In this document: positions 1 to 8,874 of the stretch, in pieces
Numbering within the stretch: the stretch's first letter is position 1
Layout of the letters: the number at the start of each line of letters is the position of its first letter
DNA from: RYN-230 sp963713815
GTDB taxonomy: Bacteria > Actinomycetota > Actinomycetes > Streptosporangiales > Streptosporangiaceae
NCBI GenBank assembly: GCA_963713815.1
Contig: CAVQNH010000052.1
Span: forward strand, 248,001-312,000
Direction: 5' to 3'
DNA length: 64,000 bases
Notes under the pieces: generated by a model
Databases searched by the model: none
What the model was told of the DNA's origin: nothing
The model's input: only the letters and a program-made list of their open reading frames with translations
Made by a program: the position numbers and the translations under genes

Positions 1-237
1 GATGACGTTTTCACAGGACCGCACGTCGTCATCTGCGGAATGTGCCGGATAGGCAGCAGCACGTTTATGGGCGCCAATTGCACCATAGCCCCCGAGGTGG
101 CGGTGGCACCGGATTGCGTTATCGGCGCGGCCGCGAACGTGCTGACCGATACCGAGCCACGCGGGGTTTATGTCGGCAGCCCGGCCCGGCCTACCGGGCG
201 GGACAGCTTTGCCCTACTGCATGTTGAAACTGGCTGA
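1..237 (+). CDS. Hexapeptide-repeat acyltransferase, C-terminal end (partial)
   Basis: The reading frame is open from base 1 and ends with TGA at 235-237, so only the last 78 codons of a gene starting upstream are present. The translation has the left-handed beta-helix signature: small residues with I/V/A every six positions (GANCTIAPEVAVAPDCVIGAA), then a VYVGSPARP motif typical of sugar O-/N-acetyltransferases of the NeuD/LbetaH group. It precedes a glycan-precursor gene block on the other strand, so a role in acylating a nucleotide sugar or glycan is likely. The acceptor cannot be told from this fragment. The first methionine in frame, at 40, is internal to the domain and is not the start. 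Confidence 0.75.
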   Translation, partial: DDVFTGPHVVICGMCRIGSSTFMGANCTIAPEVAVAPDCVIGAAANVLTDTEPRGVYVGSPARPTGRDSFALLHVETG

Positions 238-327
238 CCGTTTACCGTGGCGGGGGCGCGGCCGGCCGGGGCCGGCGCACGTCAGGGAGCGGGGCCGCGC
301 AGTCAGCGGGAGCCAGGTCCGGCGCGC

Positions 328-1359
328 TCAGAGGATCTGGGCGAACGCGAGGTCCGCGGCGGAGGCCCGGTCCAGCCCGCGGGCCAGCACCTCGCCAACC
401 TTGAGGCCGCCGGCCTGGAGGCGCACGATCGGCTCGGGGCCGACCGCTGACGGCAGCACGCCCATGTGCCCCGGGTGCGGGGCCTCCGGCGGCCACACCG
501 GCACGCCAGCCGCCGCCGCCGCGGCCCGGTCAGCGTCGCCCCAGTACTGGACCAGGACGGTCCCCGGCGCCAGCTCGCCCAGTGCGGTCACGGCGGCCGC
601 GCCGAGCACCGGTTCCGCCGCGGGCCGCAGCGCGAGCAGGACGGCGTCGGGCGGCCCGGCCAGGGACTCCGCGCCCAGCTCGGCGGCCTGCACCACGCGC
701 GCGCCGCAGGCCCGCAGGTAGTCCGCGATGAACGGGGCGAACGGGTTGTCGCAGAGCAGCACGATGTCGCTGCCGTAAACGGCGATGCCGGCGTCGTGCA
801 GCTGCTTGACGGCCATCGGCCCCAGGAAGGAGAAGACGCCCACGGCGGGATGCGTCTCGTTGGTGCCCGCGACCGGGATGCCGCGGCTGCGGCAGGCCTC
901 CAGATCGACGTCAGTGCCGCGGTACTCCCAGCTCTCGTACATCAGCGGGATCACCGCGGACGGCTTCAGCTGGCCGACCATGGCCGCGTCGATGGGCCGG
1001 ACCTGGCCGCTATTGGTCACGATGTCCGCCGCGCCGGCCACCCCGGGGGTCTTCGCCGGGATCAGCTCGATCCGGTCAGCCACCCCGGCCAGCCGGGCCA
1101 GTTCCGCGGTCCCGGCGGCCAGTTCCTGCGGCGTCGCATAACGCGTCGCAGCGGCCAGGGCATACACCTGGGCCCCGGCCAGCGCGGCGAGCACCGGCGT
1201 GACCGCGTACGCGCCGGTCGCCGCCTCGGTCAGCACGACCTGGCCGGCCAGGTCCAGCTGGCAGCGCTCGATGGCGGCGGTCATCAGCCGGACCAGTCGC
1301 CGGCCGTCCAGGCCGGGCCGCCCGGATCGGACCGTTATGGATGAGACTGGGCTGACCAT
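328..1359 (-). CDS. Rossmann-fold NAD-binding protein of the nucleotide-sugar operon, function unassigned
   Basis: 343 aa, last gene of the minus-strand sugar operon, starting 6 bases after the aminotransferase stop. I do not recognise a characterised family. The middle (about residues 35-210) looks like an S-adenosylhomocysteinase-type or dehydrogenase-type Rossmann unit: a beta strand plus TEAATGAYAVTPVLAAL helix, then the IVTNSGQVRPID and TNETHPAVGVFSFLGP segments. A second nucleotide-fold half follows (IAVYGSDIVLLCDNPFAPF). There are no membrane segments and no signal peptide. Its position suggests a step in making or using the sugar built by the four genes before it. A reductase, dehydrogenase or methyl-cycle role would be a guess. 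Confidence 0.7.
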   Translation of the reverse strand: MVSPVSSITVRSGRPGLDGRRLVRLMTAAIERCQLDLAGQVVLTEAATGAYAVTPVLAALAGAQVYALAAATRYATPQELAAGTAELARLAGVADRIELIPAKTPGVAGAADIVTNSGQVRPIDAAMVGQLKPSAVIPLMYESWEYRGTDVDLEACRSRGIPVAGTNETHPAVGVFSFLGPMAVKQLHDAGIAVYGSDIVLLCDNPFAPFIADYLRACGARVVQAAELGAESLAGPPDAVLLALRPAAEPVLGAAAVTALGELAPGTVLVQYWGDADRAAAAAAGVPVWPPEAPHPGHMGVLPSAVGPEPIVRLQAGGLKVGEVLARGLDRASAADLAFAQIL

Positions 1360-1365
1360 GGATCC

Positions 1366-2517
1366 TCATGCTCTTCCGGCGGGCGTCGCCACCCCCGCGG
1401 CGGCGTGGATCACCGAGACCACCTGATCCTGCTCGGCCTCGGTCATCTGGTGGAAGAGCGGCAGGATGAGCGAGCCGGCGGTGAGCCGCTCGGTGACCGG
1501 CAGCGGGCGGTGCGGGTGCTCCGCGTAGGCGGGCTCGGTGTGCGCGGCCATGATGCCGCGCCGCGCCGAGATGCCCGCCTCCGCCATCAGCCGCAGCAGA
1601 TCGTCGCGGCTGGCCCCGAATCCGTCCGGGAGCAGGACCCAGAACGACTGGTAGTTGGTCCGGCCGTAGGCCGGATCACCGGCCATCGACAGGCCGGGCA
1701 GGCCGGCCAGCATCTCCTGGTAGCGCGCGGCCAGCGCCCGCCGCCTGGCGATGAGCCGGTCCAGCTTGGCCAGCTGGACCAGGCCGATCGCGGCCTGCAC
1801 GTCGGTCATCCGGTAGTTGAAGCCGACCTCCAGGTAGTGCTCGATCACCGGCTGCCGGCTGGCATGACGCTGGGCGGCACTGACATCCATGCCGTGCTCC
1901 CGCAGCCGGCGCAGCCGGGCGGCCACCGCCTCGTCGGTGGTCACCACCATGCCGCCTTCTCCGGTGGTCAGCAGCTTGCGCGGGTGGAAGGAGTACGCGG
2001 CCAGGAAGGCGCCCGCCCCGGCTGGCCGGCCGCGGTAGACCGAGCCGACCGCGCAGGCCGCGTCCTGGACGATGACGATGCCGCGCGGCTCGCAGAGCGC
2101 GCGGAGCGCGTCCATGTCGGCCGGGATCCCGCCCTGGTCCACCGCGATGACCGCGCGGGTCCGCCCGGTCAGGCAGGGCTGCACGGTCTCCGGGGTGAGA
2201 TTCTGCGTCGTCGCGTCCACGTCGGCGAACACGGGATCGGCCCCGACGTAGCGGACCGCGTTCGCGGTCGCGATGAAGGACAGGGACGGGACGATGACCT
2301 CGTCCCCCGGGCCGATGCCCGCGGCGACCATGGCCAGGTGCAGCGCCGCGGTGCACGAGGACACGGCAACCGCGTGGCCGCCGCCGAGGGCGGCCGCGAA
2401 GGCGGCCTCGAACTCGGCCACCCGCGGGCCCTGGGCCACCCAGCCCGAGGCCACCGCCGCGGCGGCCGCATCCGCCTCCTCCTGGCCGAGCCAGGGCCGC
2501 ATCACCGGGATCGTCAC
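1366..2517 (-). CDS. DegT/DnrJ/EryC1/StrS-family PLP-dependent sugar aminotransferase
   Basis: 383 aa from a GTG at 2517 (VTIPVMRPWLG). It shares a GTGA overlap with the upstream epimerase stop. A longer in-frame ATG at 2601 is rejected because it would overlap that gene by 88 bases. Family hallmarks are the N-terminal substrate region, the SSCTAALHLAM cofactor-phosphate loop, the VIVPSLSFIATANAV strand, the VDQGGIPADMD and QDAACAVGS segments, and the PLP lysine in SFHPRKLLTTGEGG (about residue 185). It transfers an amino group, usually from glutamate, to a keto-sugar nucleotide. With the oxidoreductase and N-acetyltransferase in the same operon this matches a 3-keto to 3-amino step of WlbC/WbpE type, but the exact sugar is inferred only. 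Confidence 0.88.
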   Translation of the reverse strand: MTIPVMRPWLGQEEADAAAAAVASGWVAQGPRVAEFEAAFAAALGGGHAVAVSSCTAALHLAMVAAGIGPGDEVIVPSLSFIATANAVRYVGADPVFADVDATTQNLTPETVQPCLTGRTRAVIAVDQGGIPADMDALRALCEPRGIVIVQDAACAVGSVYRGRPAGAGAFLAAYSFHPRKLLTTGEGGMVVTTDEAVAARLRRLREHGMDVSAAQRHASRQPVIEHYLEVGFNYRMTDVQAAIGLVQLAKLDRLIARRRALAARYQEMLAGLPGLSMAGDPAYGRTNYQSFWVLLPDGFGASRDDLLRLMAEAGISARRGIMAAHTEPAYAEHPHRPLPVTERLTAGSLILPLFHQMTEAEQDQVVSVIHAAAGVATPAGRA

Positions 2518-3485
2518 GGCGCTGTCCCCGCCGCCCGCTGCTCGTGCCACCAGGAGACCAGCTGGGACAGGCCGGCCTCCAGGCTGACCTCGGCCTTCCA
2601 CCCGAGCCGCTCCGCGGCACGGGACACGTCGGCCAGCCGCCGGGTCACCCCGTTGACGCCGCGGGGCGGCCCGTACTCCAGCTCCAGGTCCGCGCCCATG
2701 ACCTGGATGAGCAGCTGGGCGAGCTCGGTCAGGCTGGTCTCGGTGCCGCTGCCGATGTTGAACACCTCGCCGCTGACATCGCCCGCCGCGGCCAGCAGGT
2801 TGGCCCGGGCGATGTCCTCGGTGTACACGAAGTCCATGGTCTGCGTGCCGTCGCCGAGAATCAGCGGCGGCTGCCCGGCCTCGATCCGCTCCATCCAGCG
2901 GATCAGCACCTCGGTGTACAGCCCGTGGATGTCCATCCGCGGGCCGTACACGTTGAAGTACCGCAGCACCACGTAGTCGAGGCCGCGCATGGCGCGGAAG
3001 CTGCGCAGCAGGCCCTCGTTGAACGTCTTCGCCGCCCCGTACAGGGTGTCGTTGTCGTAGGGGTGCTGCTGCTCAGTGGTCGGGAACTCCTCGGCCAGGC
3101 CGTACACCGACGCCGACGACGCGGCGACCACCTTGCGCACGCCGGCGTCCGCGGCCGCCTCGACCACCTCGTAGGTGCCGTCGACCAGCACCTCCAGCGC
3201 GAGCCTCGGCTCGGTGGCGCATTGCGTGATCCGGATCGCGGCCTGGTGGAAGACCAGGTCGATGCCGGTCATCAGGGAGGTGACCAGCTCGCGGTCGCGG
3301 ATGTCGCCCTCGACCATCCGGACCTTCCCCGCCGCCAGCGCGCCGGCCAGGTTCCCCGGCCGGCCCCGGACCAGGTTGTCCAGCACGATCACCTCGGCGG
3401 CCTCCGCCGCGACGAGCTGGTCGACGATGGTCGAGCCGATGGTGCCCGCGCCCCCGGTGACCAGGCACCGCTGTCCCTTGATCAT
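2514..3485 (-). CDS. NAD-dependent nucleotide-sugar epimerase/dehydratase (extended SDR)
   Basis: 323 aa, cytosolic. It opens with a classic extended-SDR Rossmann motif (LVTGGAGTIGSTIV, residues 8-21). The family's DIRDRE adenine-binding segment, an SSASVYG catalytic serine region, YGAAKTFNE (the YxxxK pair, about residues 150-154) and RYFNVYGPRMD follow, as in UDP-glucose 4-epimerase-like enzymes. The ATG at 3485 overlaps the upstream oxidoreductase TGA by 4 bases, and its own TGA overlaps the aminotransferase GTG, so the genes are translationally coupled. It probably supplies or epimerises the nucleotide sugar used by its neighbours. The substrate (UDP-GlcNAc, UDP-Gal or other) is not visible in the sequence. 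Confidence 0.88.
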   Translation of the reverse strand: MIKGQRCLVTGGAGTIGSTIVDQLVAAEAAEVIVLDNLVRGRPGNLAGALAAGKVRMVEGDIRDRELVTSLMTGIDLVFHQAAIRITQCATEPRLALEVLVDGTYEVVEAAADAGVRKVVAASSASVYGLAEEFPTTEQQHPYDNDTLYGAAKTFNEGLLRSFRAMRGLDYVVLRYFNVYGPRMDIHGLYTEVLIRWMERIEAGQPPLILGDGTQTMDFVYTEDIARANLLAAAGDVSGEVFNIGSGTETSLTELAQLLIQVMGADLELEYGPPRGVNGVTRRLADVSRAAERLGWKAEVSLEAGLSQLVSWWHEQRAAGTAP

Positions 3486-4549
3486 TTGCTCGCCTCCATG
3501 GCTTCCGCCACCCGGGTGGTGACCGGGATCCGCGCGCCGTCCTGCTCGGCGCTGCGCGACGCGGCCTCCAGCGCCGCGAGGACGCGCAGCCCGGACCAGG
3601 CGTCGGTGAGCGGTGCGCGGCCCTCGGTGATCGCGCCGGCGAACTCGGCCATCACCGAGTGCAGCGCCTCCTTCTCCGGCAGGGCCGGGATGCTGGTGTC
3701 GCCAGTCCGGTAGGAGATCAGGGTCTGTCTCCGCTCGTCCGGCGCGACCGTTTCGGCGGGCAGCCGGTCCACTCCGCGGTCGTGGATCATCAGCCGGGCG
3801 GGCGGGTTCATGTCATCCCACACGATCGTCCGCCGGGTGCCGCCGATGACCGTCGTCCGGATCTTCATCGGGCTGAGCCAGTTCACGTTCACGTGGGCCA
3901 GGACCCCATTCGACATCCAGAGCGACAGGTAGGCCAGGCAGGCCCGCCCGGTGCTGACCGGGTCGGCCGTGTGGGCCGCCACCGCTACCGGCACCACGCC
4001 CTCGGGCAGCACGAAGTCCAGGATCGACAGGTCGTGCGGGGCGAGGTCCCAGAGCACGTCCACGTCCGGCTGGATCAGGCCCAGGTTGACCCGGACCGAG
4101 TCGACGAACTGCACGTCACCGATCTCCCCGGACCGGATGAGCTCGCGGATGCGCTGGACCACCGGCGTGTAGCAGTAGGTGTGGTCGCACATCAGCACGA
4201 GCCCGGACCGCTCGGCCAGCTCGGCCAGCTTCACCCCCTCGGCCACCGAGGCGGTCAGCGGCTTCTCGACCAGCACGTGCTTGCCCGCTTCCAGGGCGGC
4301 CCGGACCAGGTCGAAGTGCGTGGCCGCCGGGGTGGCGATGGCCACCGCGCTGACGTCCGGGTCAGCCAGCACCTGCTCATAGCTGGCGGTGGCCCGGACC
4401 GGCGTGTACCGGTCCAGGGCGGCCTGGGCCCGGCCCAGGTCCCGGTCGCACAGCCAGTTCAGCTGGAACGCAGGGGTTGCCCGGGCGGCCCGGATGAGAT
4501 TCGGCCCCCAGTAACCCGCGCCGACCACGGCCAGCCCGATTGGCGACAT
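3482..4549 (-). CDS. Gfo/Idh/MocA-family oxidoreductase (WlbA-like)
   Basis: 355 aa. The start is the ATG at 4549, preceded by a GGGGAGGA ribosome site. An in-frame extension back to 4735 is low-complexity and lacks family character. N-terminal Rossmann motif IGLAVVGAGYWGPNLIRAA (about residues 3-21), then the family's ATPAATHFDLV and EKPLTASV segments, the lysine of the latter being the usual catalytic one, and a C-terminal alpha/beta domain with MCDHTYCYTPVVQRIR. Members oxidise a sugar hydroxyl with NAD. In WlbA/WbpB systems this gives the 3-keto-uronic acid for the aminotransferase. It is the second gene of the operon and couples to the epimerase through an ATGA overlap. Confidence 0.87.
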   Translation of the reverse strand: MSPIGLAVVGAGYWGPNLIRAARATPAFQLNWLCDRDLGRAQAALDRYTPVRATASYEQVLADPDVSAVAIATPAATHFDLVRAALEAGKHVLVEKPLTASVAEGVKLAELAERSGLVLMCDHTYCYTPVVQRIRELIRSGEIGDVQFVDSVRVNLGLIQPDVDVLWDLAPHDLSILDFVLPEGVVPVAVAAHTADPVSTGRACLAYLSLWMSNGVLAHVNVNWLSPMKIRTTVIGGTRRTIVWDDMNPPARLMIHDRGVDRLPAETVAPDERRQTLISYRTGDTSIPALPEKEALHSVMAEFAGAITEGRAPLTDAWSGLRVLAALEAASRSAEQDGARIPVTTRVAEAMEASK

Positions 4550-4756
4550 GCAGGATCCTCCCCGATCAGTCAGTTGCTTTCTCCGCGCCCCGGCGTGAGG
4601 GGTGCGCCGCCCCGGGGCGGCGCACGGCCTAGCCCATGCCGCACCGCGGGTGTCACTGACTCGACGCGCAGCCTGGCCGGCGGGATGACATGCTGACCAC
4701 ACTTTGCCGCACTTTGCCGTAAATTGCCCGGTCATCCGCAGCTTTGCAGCACACCA

Positions 4757-5326
4757 TCACGCTCGGCGTACTGGTCGCCGGTCTCGGGGCACCGCCAGCG
4801 GCCCGCACCCGCCTCGGCCAGCGGCGCTGGCCCGGCCGACCCAGCCGATCCGCCGGGCCGGCACCCCGGCGACCAGCGCGAAGTCAGGCACGTCGCGGGT
4901 CACTACCGCCCCGGCGGCGACCAGCGCCCAGCGGCCGATCACGCAGCCTGCCACCACGACCGCGCGGGCACCCAGCGACGCTCCCTCGCGGACCACGACG
5001 CCCTCGGCGTCCCAGTCGTCGGGCCGCTTGACCTTCCCGTCGGTGTCGGTGGACCGGGGGTACATGTCGTTGGTGAGCACCACCGCGGGGCCGATGAACA
5101 CGCCGTCCTCCAGCCGGGCCGGCTCGTAGACCAGCGCGTAGTTCTGCAGCTTGACGTGATCACCGATGATCACGCCGGGGCCCACATAGGCGCCACGGCC
5201 GACGATGCAGCCGCGGCCCAGCCGGGCGTTCTCGCGGACCTGGGCGAGATGCCAGATGGTGGTGCCCGGCCCGAGCGCGGCGCGCTCATCCACGTCGGCC
5301 GAGGGCAGGATCCGCGCACGGTCCAT
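4757..5326 (-). CDS. Left-handed beta-helix N-acetyltransferase (WlbB/WbpD-like)
   Basis: 189 aa from the ATG at 5326, which has an AAGGAG site 8 bases upstream. An in-frame start at 5404 would run through the divergent promoter. Hexapeptide repeats fill residues 15-70 and 110-165 (TTIWHLAQV, GRGAYVGPGVIIGD, ASLGARAVVVAGCVIG), with the inserted loop FIGPAVVLTNDMYPRS that is typical of UDP-3-amino-sugar N-acetyltransferases. Head gene of the minus-strand nucleotide-sugar operon, separated from the oxidoreductase by about 207 bases without a gene. Its likely job is acetyl-CoA dependent acetylation of the amine installed by the DegT enzyme. Confidence 0.85.
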   Translation of the reverse strand: MDRARILPSADVDERAALGPGTTIWHLAQVRENARLGRGCIVGRGAYVGPGVIIGDHVKLQNYALVYEPARLEDGVFIGPAVVLTNDMYPRSTDTDGKVKRPDDWDAEGVVVREGASLGARAVVVAGCVIGRWALVAAGAVVTRDVPDFALVAGVPARRIGWVGRASAAGRGGCGPLAVPRDRRPVRRA

Positions 5327-5406
5327 CAGCGAGCTCCTTGTTTCTTTTCTATCTAAATGGGCCCGGGTCGGCCATGTCCTGACGTGACCGGCATCACCGT
5401 GCATAC

Positions 5407-6273
5407 TTGCCCGTTGTGGTGAGTGTCGTCGTTCCAGCGCACAACGAGGGCCGGGTGATCGCGCGGCTGCTCGGCCGGCTGGTGCAGGCCGGCCCGGCGG
5501 GTGACCTGGCCAGCCCCGATGGGCTCGACATCATCGTCGTGGCCAACGGCTGCACAGATGATACGGCGGACGTGGCTGGCTCATTCGGGCCGCCCGTGCG
5601 GGTGCTGTCCATCCCGGTCGCCTCCAAGCGTGACGCGCTGCTGGCCGGTGACCAGGCGGCCAAGGACTTCCCCCGGATCTACGTGGACGCTGACGTGGAA
5701 CTGGGGGCCGGCGACATCCAGGCGCTGGGCGCGGCGCTGGGCCGTCCCGGCACGCTGGCCTGCGGGCCGGGGCGGGACCTTGACCTGGCCGGGCGTCCCT
5801 GGCTGGTGCGCTGGTACTACGCCGTCTGGGAGCGGCTGCCCGAGGTGCGGACCGGGCTGTTCGGGCGCGGCGTCATCGGGCTGAGCGAAGCCGGGCATGC
5901 CCGGATGGCCGGCCTGCCGCCACTGCTCGCCGACGACCTGGTCGCCTCGCTGGCGTTCACCCCCGGGGAGCGGGTGATCGTTCCCGCGGCCAGGGTCGTG
6001 GTGCATACCCCGCGGACGGCCCGTGATCTGCTGCGCCGCCGGGTCCGCGCCACCATGGGCGTCAACCAGGTCGCGGCGGCCGAGGGTGCACCGGAGGCCA
6101 CGGCCCGTACCCGGCCGCGGGACCTGCTCGCGATGATCCGGGCCACGCCGCTGATCGCACCACAGGTCGCGGTGTTCCTCGCGGTGGCCGTGCTCGCGCG
6201 GCGGCAGGCGGCCCGTGAAGTACGGCGGCGGGAGTACTCGACCTGGCTGCGCGATGAGAGCAGCCGCAGCTAG
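5407..6273 (+). CDS. Family 2 glycosyltransferase
   Basis: 285-288 aa. The frame opens at a TTG (5407), with GTG codons at 5416 and 5419 as alternatives. No clear Shine-Dalgarno precedes any of them, and a possible leaderless start at 5416 would put a weak -10 (CATACT, 5402-5407) in the right place. GT-A features are VSVVVPAHNEGRVI at the N terminus, ANGCTDDT, and YVDADVEL (the metal-binding D-x-D region, about residues 94-101). A hydrophobic C-terminal stretch (LIAPQVAVFLAVAVLA) may tether it to the membrane. Divergent from the nucleotide-sugar operon across about 80 bases, so it probably uses or extends that glycan. Confidence 0.8.
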   Translation: MPVVVSVVVPAHNEGRVIARLLGRLVQAGPAGDLASPDGLDIIVVANGCTDDTADVAGSFGPPVRVLSIPVASKRDALLAGDQAAKDFPRIYVDADVELGAGDIQALGAALGRPGTLACGPGRDLDLAGRPWLVRWYYAVWERLPEVRTGLFGRGVIGLSEAGHARMAGLPPLLADDLVASLAFTPGERVIVPAARVVVHTPRTARDLLRRRVRATMGVNQVAAAEGAPEATARTRPRDLLAMIRATPLIAPQVAVFLAVAVLARRQAAREVRRREYSTWLRDESSRS

Positions 6274-6311
6274 GCCGGCCCGGCGGGAGGCCCGGGGCCA
6301 GGCCGGCCGGA

Positions 6312-6340
6312 CCGGCGCGGAGGCCGTGCGCCCGCGCCGG
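6312..6340 (+). terminator. Hairpin after the glycosyltransferase gene
   Basis: A perfect 9-bp GC stem (CCGGCGCGG / CCGCGCCGG) closes an 11-base loop 39 bases after the glycosyltransferase stop. There is no U-tract, as is usual for high-GC actinobacterial terminators. The rest of the 6274-6541 gap becomes noticeably AT-richer from about 6380 and may carry the promoter for the next gene. Confidence 0.5.
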
Positions 6341-6541
6341 CCCGGCCCGGTTTTCCGGGGCGCTGGAAGGCAGCACCCGGCTGTTAACGCAGAGTTTCCA
6401 ATAGGTAACTAAATGCTCACTGTCACGACATTCCTTCTTTAGTCATGAGGTGCCCGTCAACCATCTAGTTTGGTGAGGCGTCTTTCCCTATGGGCCCGGG
6501 GGTGATGGGCAGGCCGTGATAGACGAGGACGGTGGGGTCGG

Positions 6542-8000
6542 GTGTCTTCTGGGAGCACTGCTGTCTCGGGTGCCCGGCGCGCCCGGGCACGGGGCGCAGC
6601 CGGTCCGGCCGCCTGGACTGGCTCGTATCTGCGCCGCACGGTCCTCGCTGACTGCCTGTGCGCGATCGCGGCGGGCGGGGTCGCTTATGAGCTGCGGTTC
6701 GACGGCACCAGCTACGGGTCGACCGTGTATCTCGGGTTCACCGCCCTGCTGCCGATCCTGTGGATCGGCGCACTCGCCCTGGCTGGCGGCTATGACCAGC
6801 GGTTCATCGGCGTCGGCTCGGATGAGTTCCGCCGGGTGATCAACGCGGCGGTGACGCTGACCGCCACGATCGCCATCCTGTCCTACGCCGTGAGGTTCGA
6901 CACCGCCCGCGGTTACGTGGTCATCGCGCTGCCCTGCGTCGCGGTCTTCGACCTGGTCGTCCGGCACCGGCTGCGCCGGTGGCTGCACCGGCAGCGCAGC
7001 CGCGGTGCGTGCATGCGCAAGGTGGTCGCGGTGGGGCACGCGGCCGCGGTCGCCGACCTGATCGGCGAGCTGCGCCGGGGCACGTACCACGGCCTGTCGG
7101 TGGTCGGGGCGTGCCTGGCCGGCGGCAGCATGCTCGGCGAGATCTCCGGGGTCCCGGTGCTCGGCGGCCTCACCAACGTGACCACGCGCCGTCGGCTACC
7201 TCGGTGCGGACACCGTCGCCGTGCTCGCCTGCCCGGAGATGAACGGCATCCGGCTCCGCGAGCTGGCCTGGGACCTGGAGAAGACCGGCACCGACATGTG
7301 CGTGGCCGCGGCCCTGCTCGACGTGGCCGGGCCCCGGACCACCATCCGCCCGGTCGCCGGGCTGCCGCTGCTGCACGTGGACCACCCGGAACTGGCGGGC
7401 GGCAAGCGGGTGCTCAAGGGCGTGTTCGACAAGGTGGTCGCCCTGACGGCGGTGGTCCTGATGGCGCCCCTGTTCGCGGCGATCATGCTGGCCGTGCGGC
7501 TCGGCGACCGCGGCCCCGTCTTCTTCCGGCAGACCAGGGTCGGCAAGGACGGGCACACGTTCTCGGTGTGGAAGTTCCGCACCATGGTGGTGGACGCCGA
7601 GCAGCGGAAGGCGGAGCTCGCGGCGCTCAACGAGTCCGACGGGGCGCTGTTCAAGATGCGCAAGGACCCCCGGATCACCAAGGCGGGCACCTGGCTGCGC
7701 CGGTACTCCCTCGACGAGCTCCCGCAGCTGTTCAACGTGGTCCTCGGGGACATGTCCCTGGTCGGGCCGCGGCCCGCGCTGCCCGCCGAGGCGGCCAAGT
7801 ACGGCGACCACATGCGGCGCCGGCTCGTGGTCAAGCCCGGCATCACCGGCCTGTGGCAGGTCAACGGGCGATCCGACCTGCCGTGGGACGAAGCGGTCCG
7901 GCTCGACCTGCGGTACGTGGAGAACTGGTCGCTCGCACTGGACTTGCAGATCTTGTGGAAAACCTGGTCTGCGGTCATCCGGGGGCATGGCGCCTACTAG
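6542..8000 (+). pseudogene. Exopolysaccharide polyprenyl glycosylphosphotransferase, frameshifted
   Basis: Together the two frames make one bacterial sugar transferase of about 485 aa. The first frame (6542 to about 7190) has four hydrophobic segments (around residues 33-55, 67-90, 103-120, 128-145) and the start of a nucleotide-binding-like domain. The second frame (from about 7190 to the TAG at 8000) carries the catalytic domain: the membrane re-entrant segment KVVALTAVVLMAPLF, then PVFFRQTRVGKDG, FSVWKFRTM, DELPQLFNV, GDMSLVGPRP and PGITGLWQVNGRS. The frame breaks near 7190-7195 and one surplus base explains the length (1459 bases). The enzyme loads a sugar phosphate onto undecaprenyl phosphate to start glycan synthesis. 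It is either a sequencing indel or a disrupted gene. Confidence 0.82.
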
Positions 8001-8054
8001 CCTGTGAGGCTCACCCCGCCTGAGAAGGGGCGCCTCCCTGATGAGCACTGCCTG

Positions 8055-8816
8055 ATGACCACCGAGGATGACCGCCTGGCCCGGGACCTGGCCAGCGAAG
8101 CCGGACGCCTGCTGCTCGCCCTGCGCGCCGAGGGCGGCGAGCCTGGTGCGCTGCGCAAGGCAGGCGATGAGCTGTCCCACGAGTTTCTCGCCGCCCAGCT
8201 CAGCCAGGAGCGCCCCGGGGATGCGGTGCTGTCCGAGGAGGGCCGCGACGATCTGGCCCGGCTGGACGCCGACCGGGTCTGGATAGTGGACCCGCTGGAC
8301 GGGACGAGGGAATTCGGCGAGCCCGGCCGGACGGACTGGGCCGTGCACGTGGCGCTGTGGGAACGCGGGGAGCTGACCGCGGGCGCGGTCGCCCTGCCCG
8401 CCCAGGCCGCGGTGCTGAGCACCGCCGAGCCGCCTCCCGCGCCGCCCGCGCTGATCCCGGGCCGGCCGGTCCGCGTGCTGGTCAGCCGGACCAGGCCGCC
8501 TGCCCTGCTCGACCAGCTGGCCCGGCAGATCGAGCTGACGCTGATCCCGATGGGCTCGGCCGGCGCGAAGGCGGCTGAGGTGATCCGCGGGACCGCCGAC
8601 GCGTACGTGCACAGCGGCGGCCAGTACGAGTGGGATTCGGCGGCGCCGGTGGCGGTGGCGCAGGCCGCGGGGCTGCACGCGTCGCGGCTGGACGGCTCGA
8701 AGCTGGCTTACAACCAGGCGGATCCTTCCCTGCCGGATATTCTTATCTGCCCGGCGGGGCTCGCCGACGTCCTGCTGGATGGTCTGCGCGTGGCTGGTTG
8801 TTCAGCTACGCAGTAA
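8055..8816 (+). CDS. cysQ: 3'(2'),5'-bisphosphate nucleotidase, inositol-monophosphatase superfamily
   Basis: 253 aa from the ATG at 8055. A GTG at 8004 would add 17 residues and cannot be excluded. Metal-dependent phosphatase motifs in order: VLSEEGRDD (metal-binding Glu region, residues 57-65), WIVDPLDGTREF (the DPxDGT signature, about 76-87) and YEWDSAAPVAVAQAAG (the C-terminal WDxAA motif). The fold hydrolyses 3'-phosphoadenosine 5'-phosphate, and related enzymes act on inositol phosphates. The position directly before cysD and cysN supports a role in clearing PAP or PAPS during sulfate activation. Confidence 0.85.
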   Translation: MTTEDDRLARDLASEAGRLLLALRAEGGEPGALRKAGDELSHEFLAAQLSQERPGDAVLSEEGRDDLARLDADRVWIVDPLDGTREFGEPGRTDWAVHVALWERGELTAGAVALPAQAAVLSTAEPPPAPPALIPGRPVRVLVSRTRPPALLDQLARQIELTLIPMGSAGAKAAEVIRGTADAYVHSGGQYEWDSAAPVAVAQAAGLHASRLDGSKLAYNQADPSLPDILICPAGLADVLLDGLRVAGCSATQ

Positions 8817-8874
8817 CGCTCCCGCGGGGAGAATGACCTGATCCTGTCCCTGCCCGACGACCGGAGTCTGCTTG

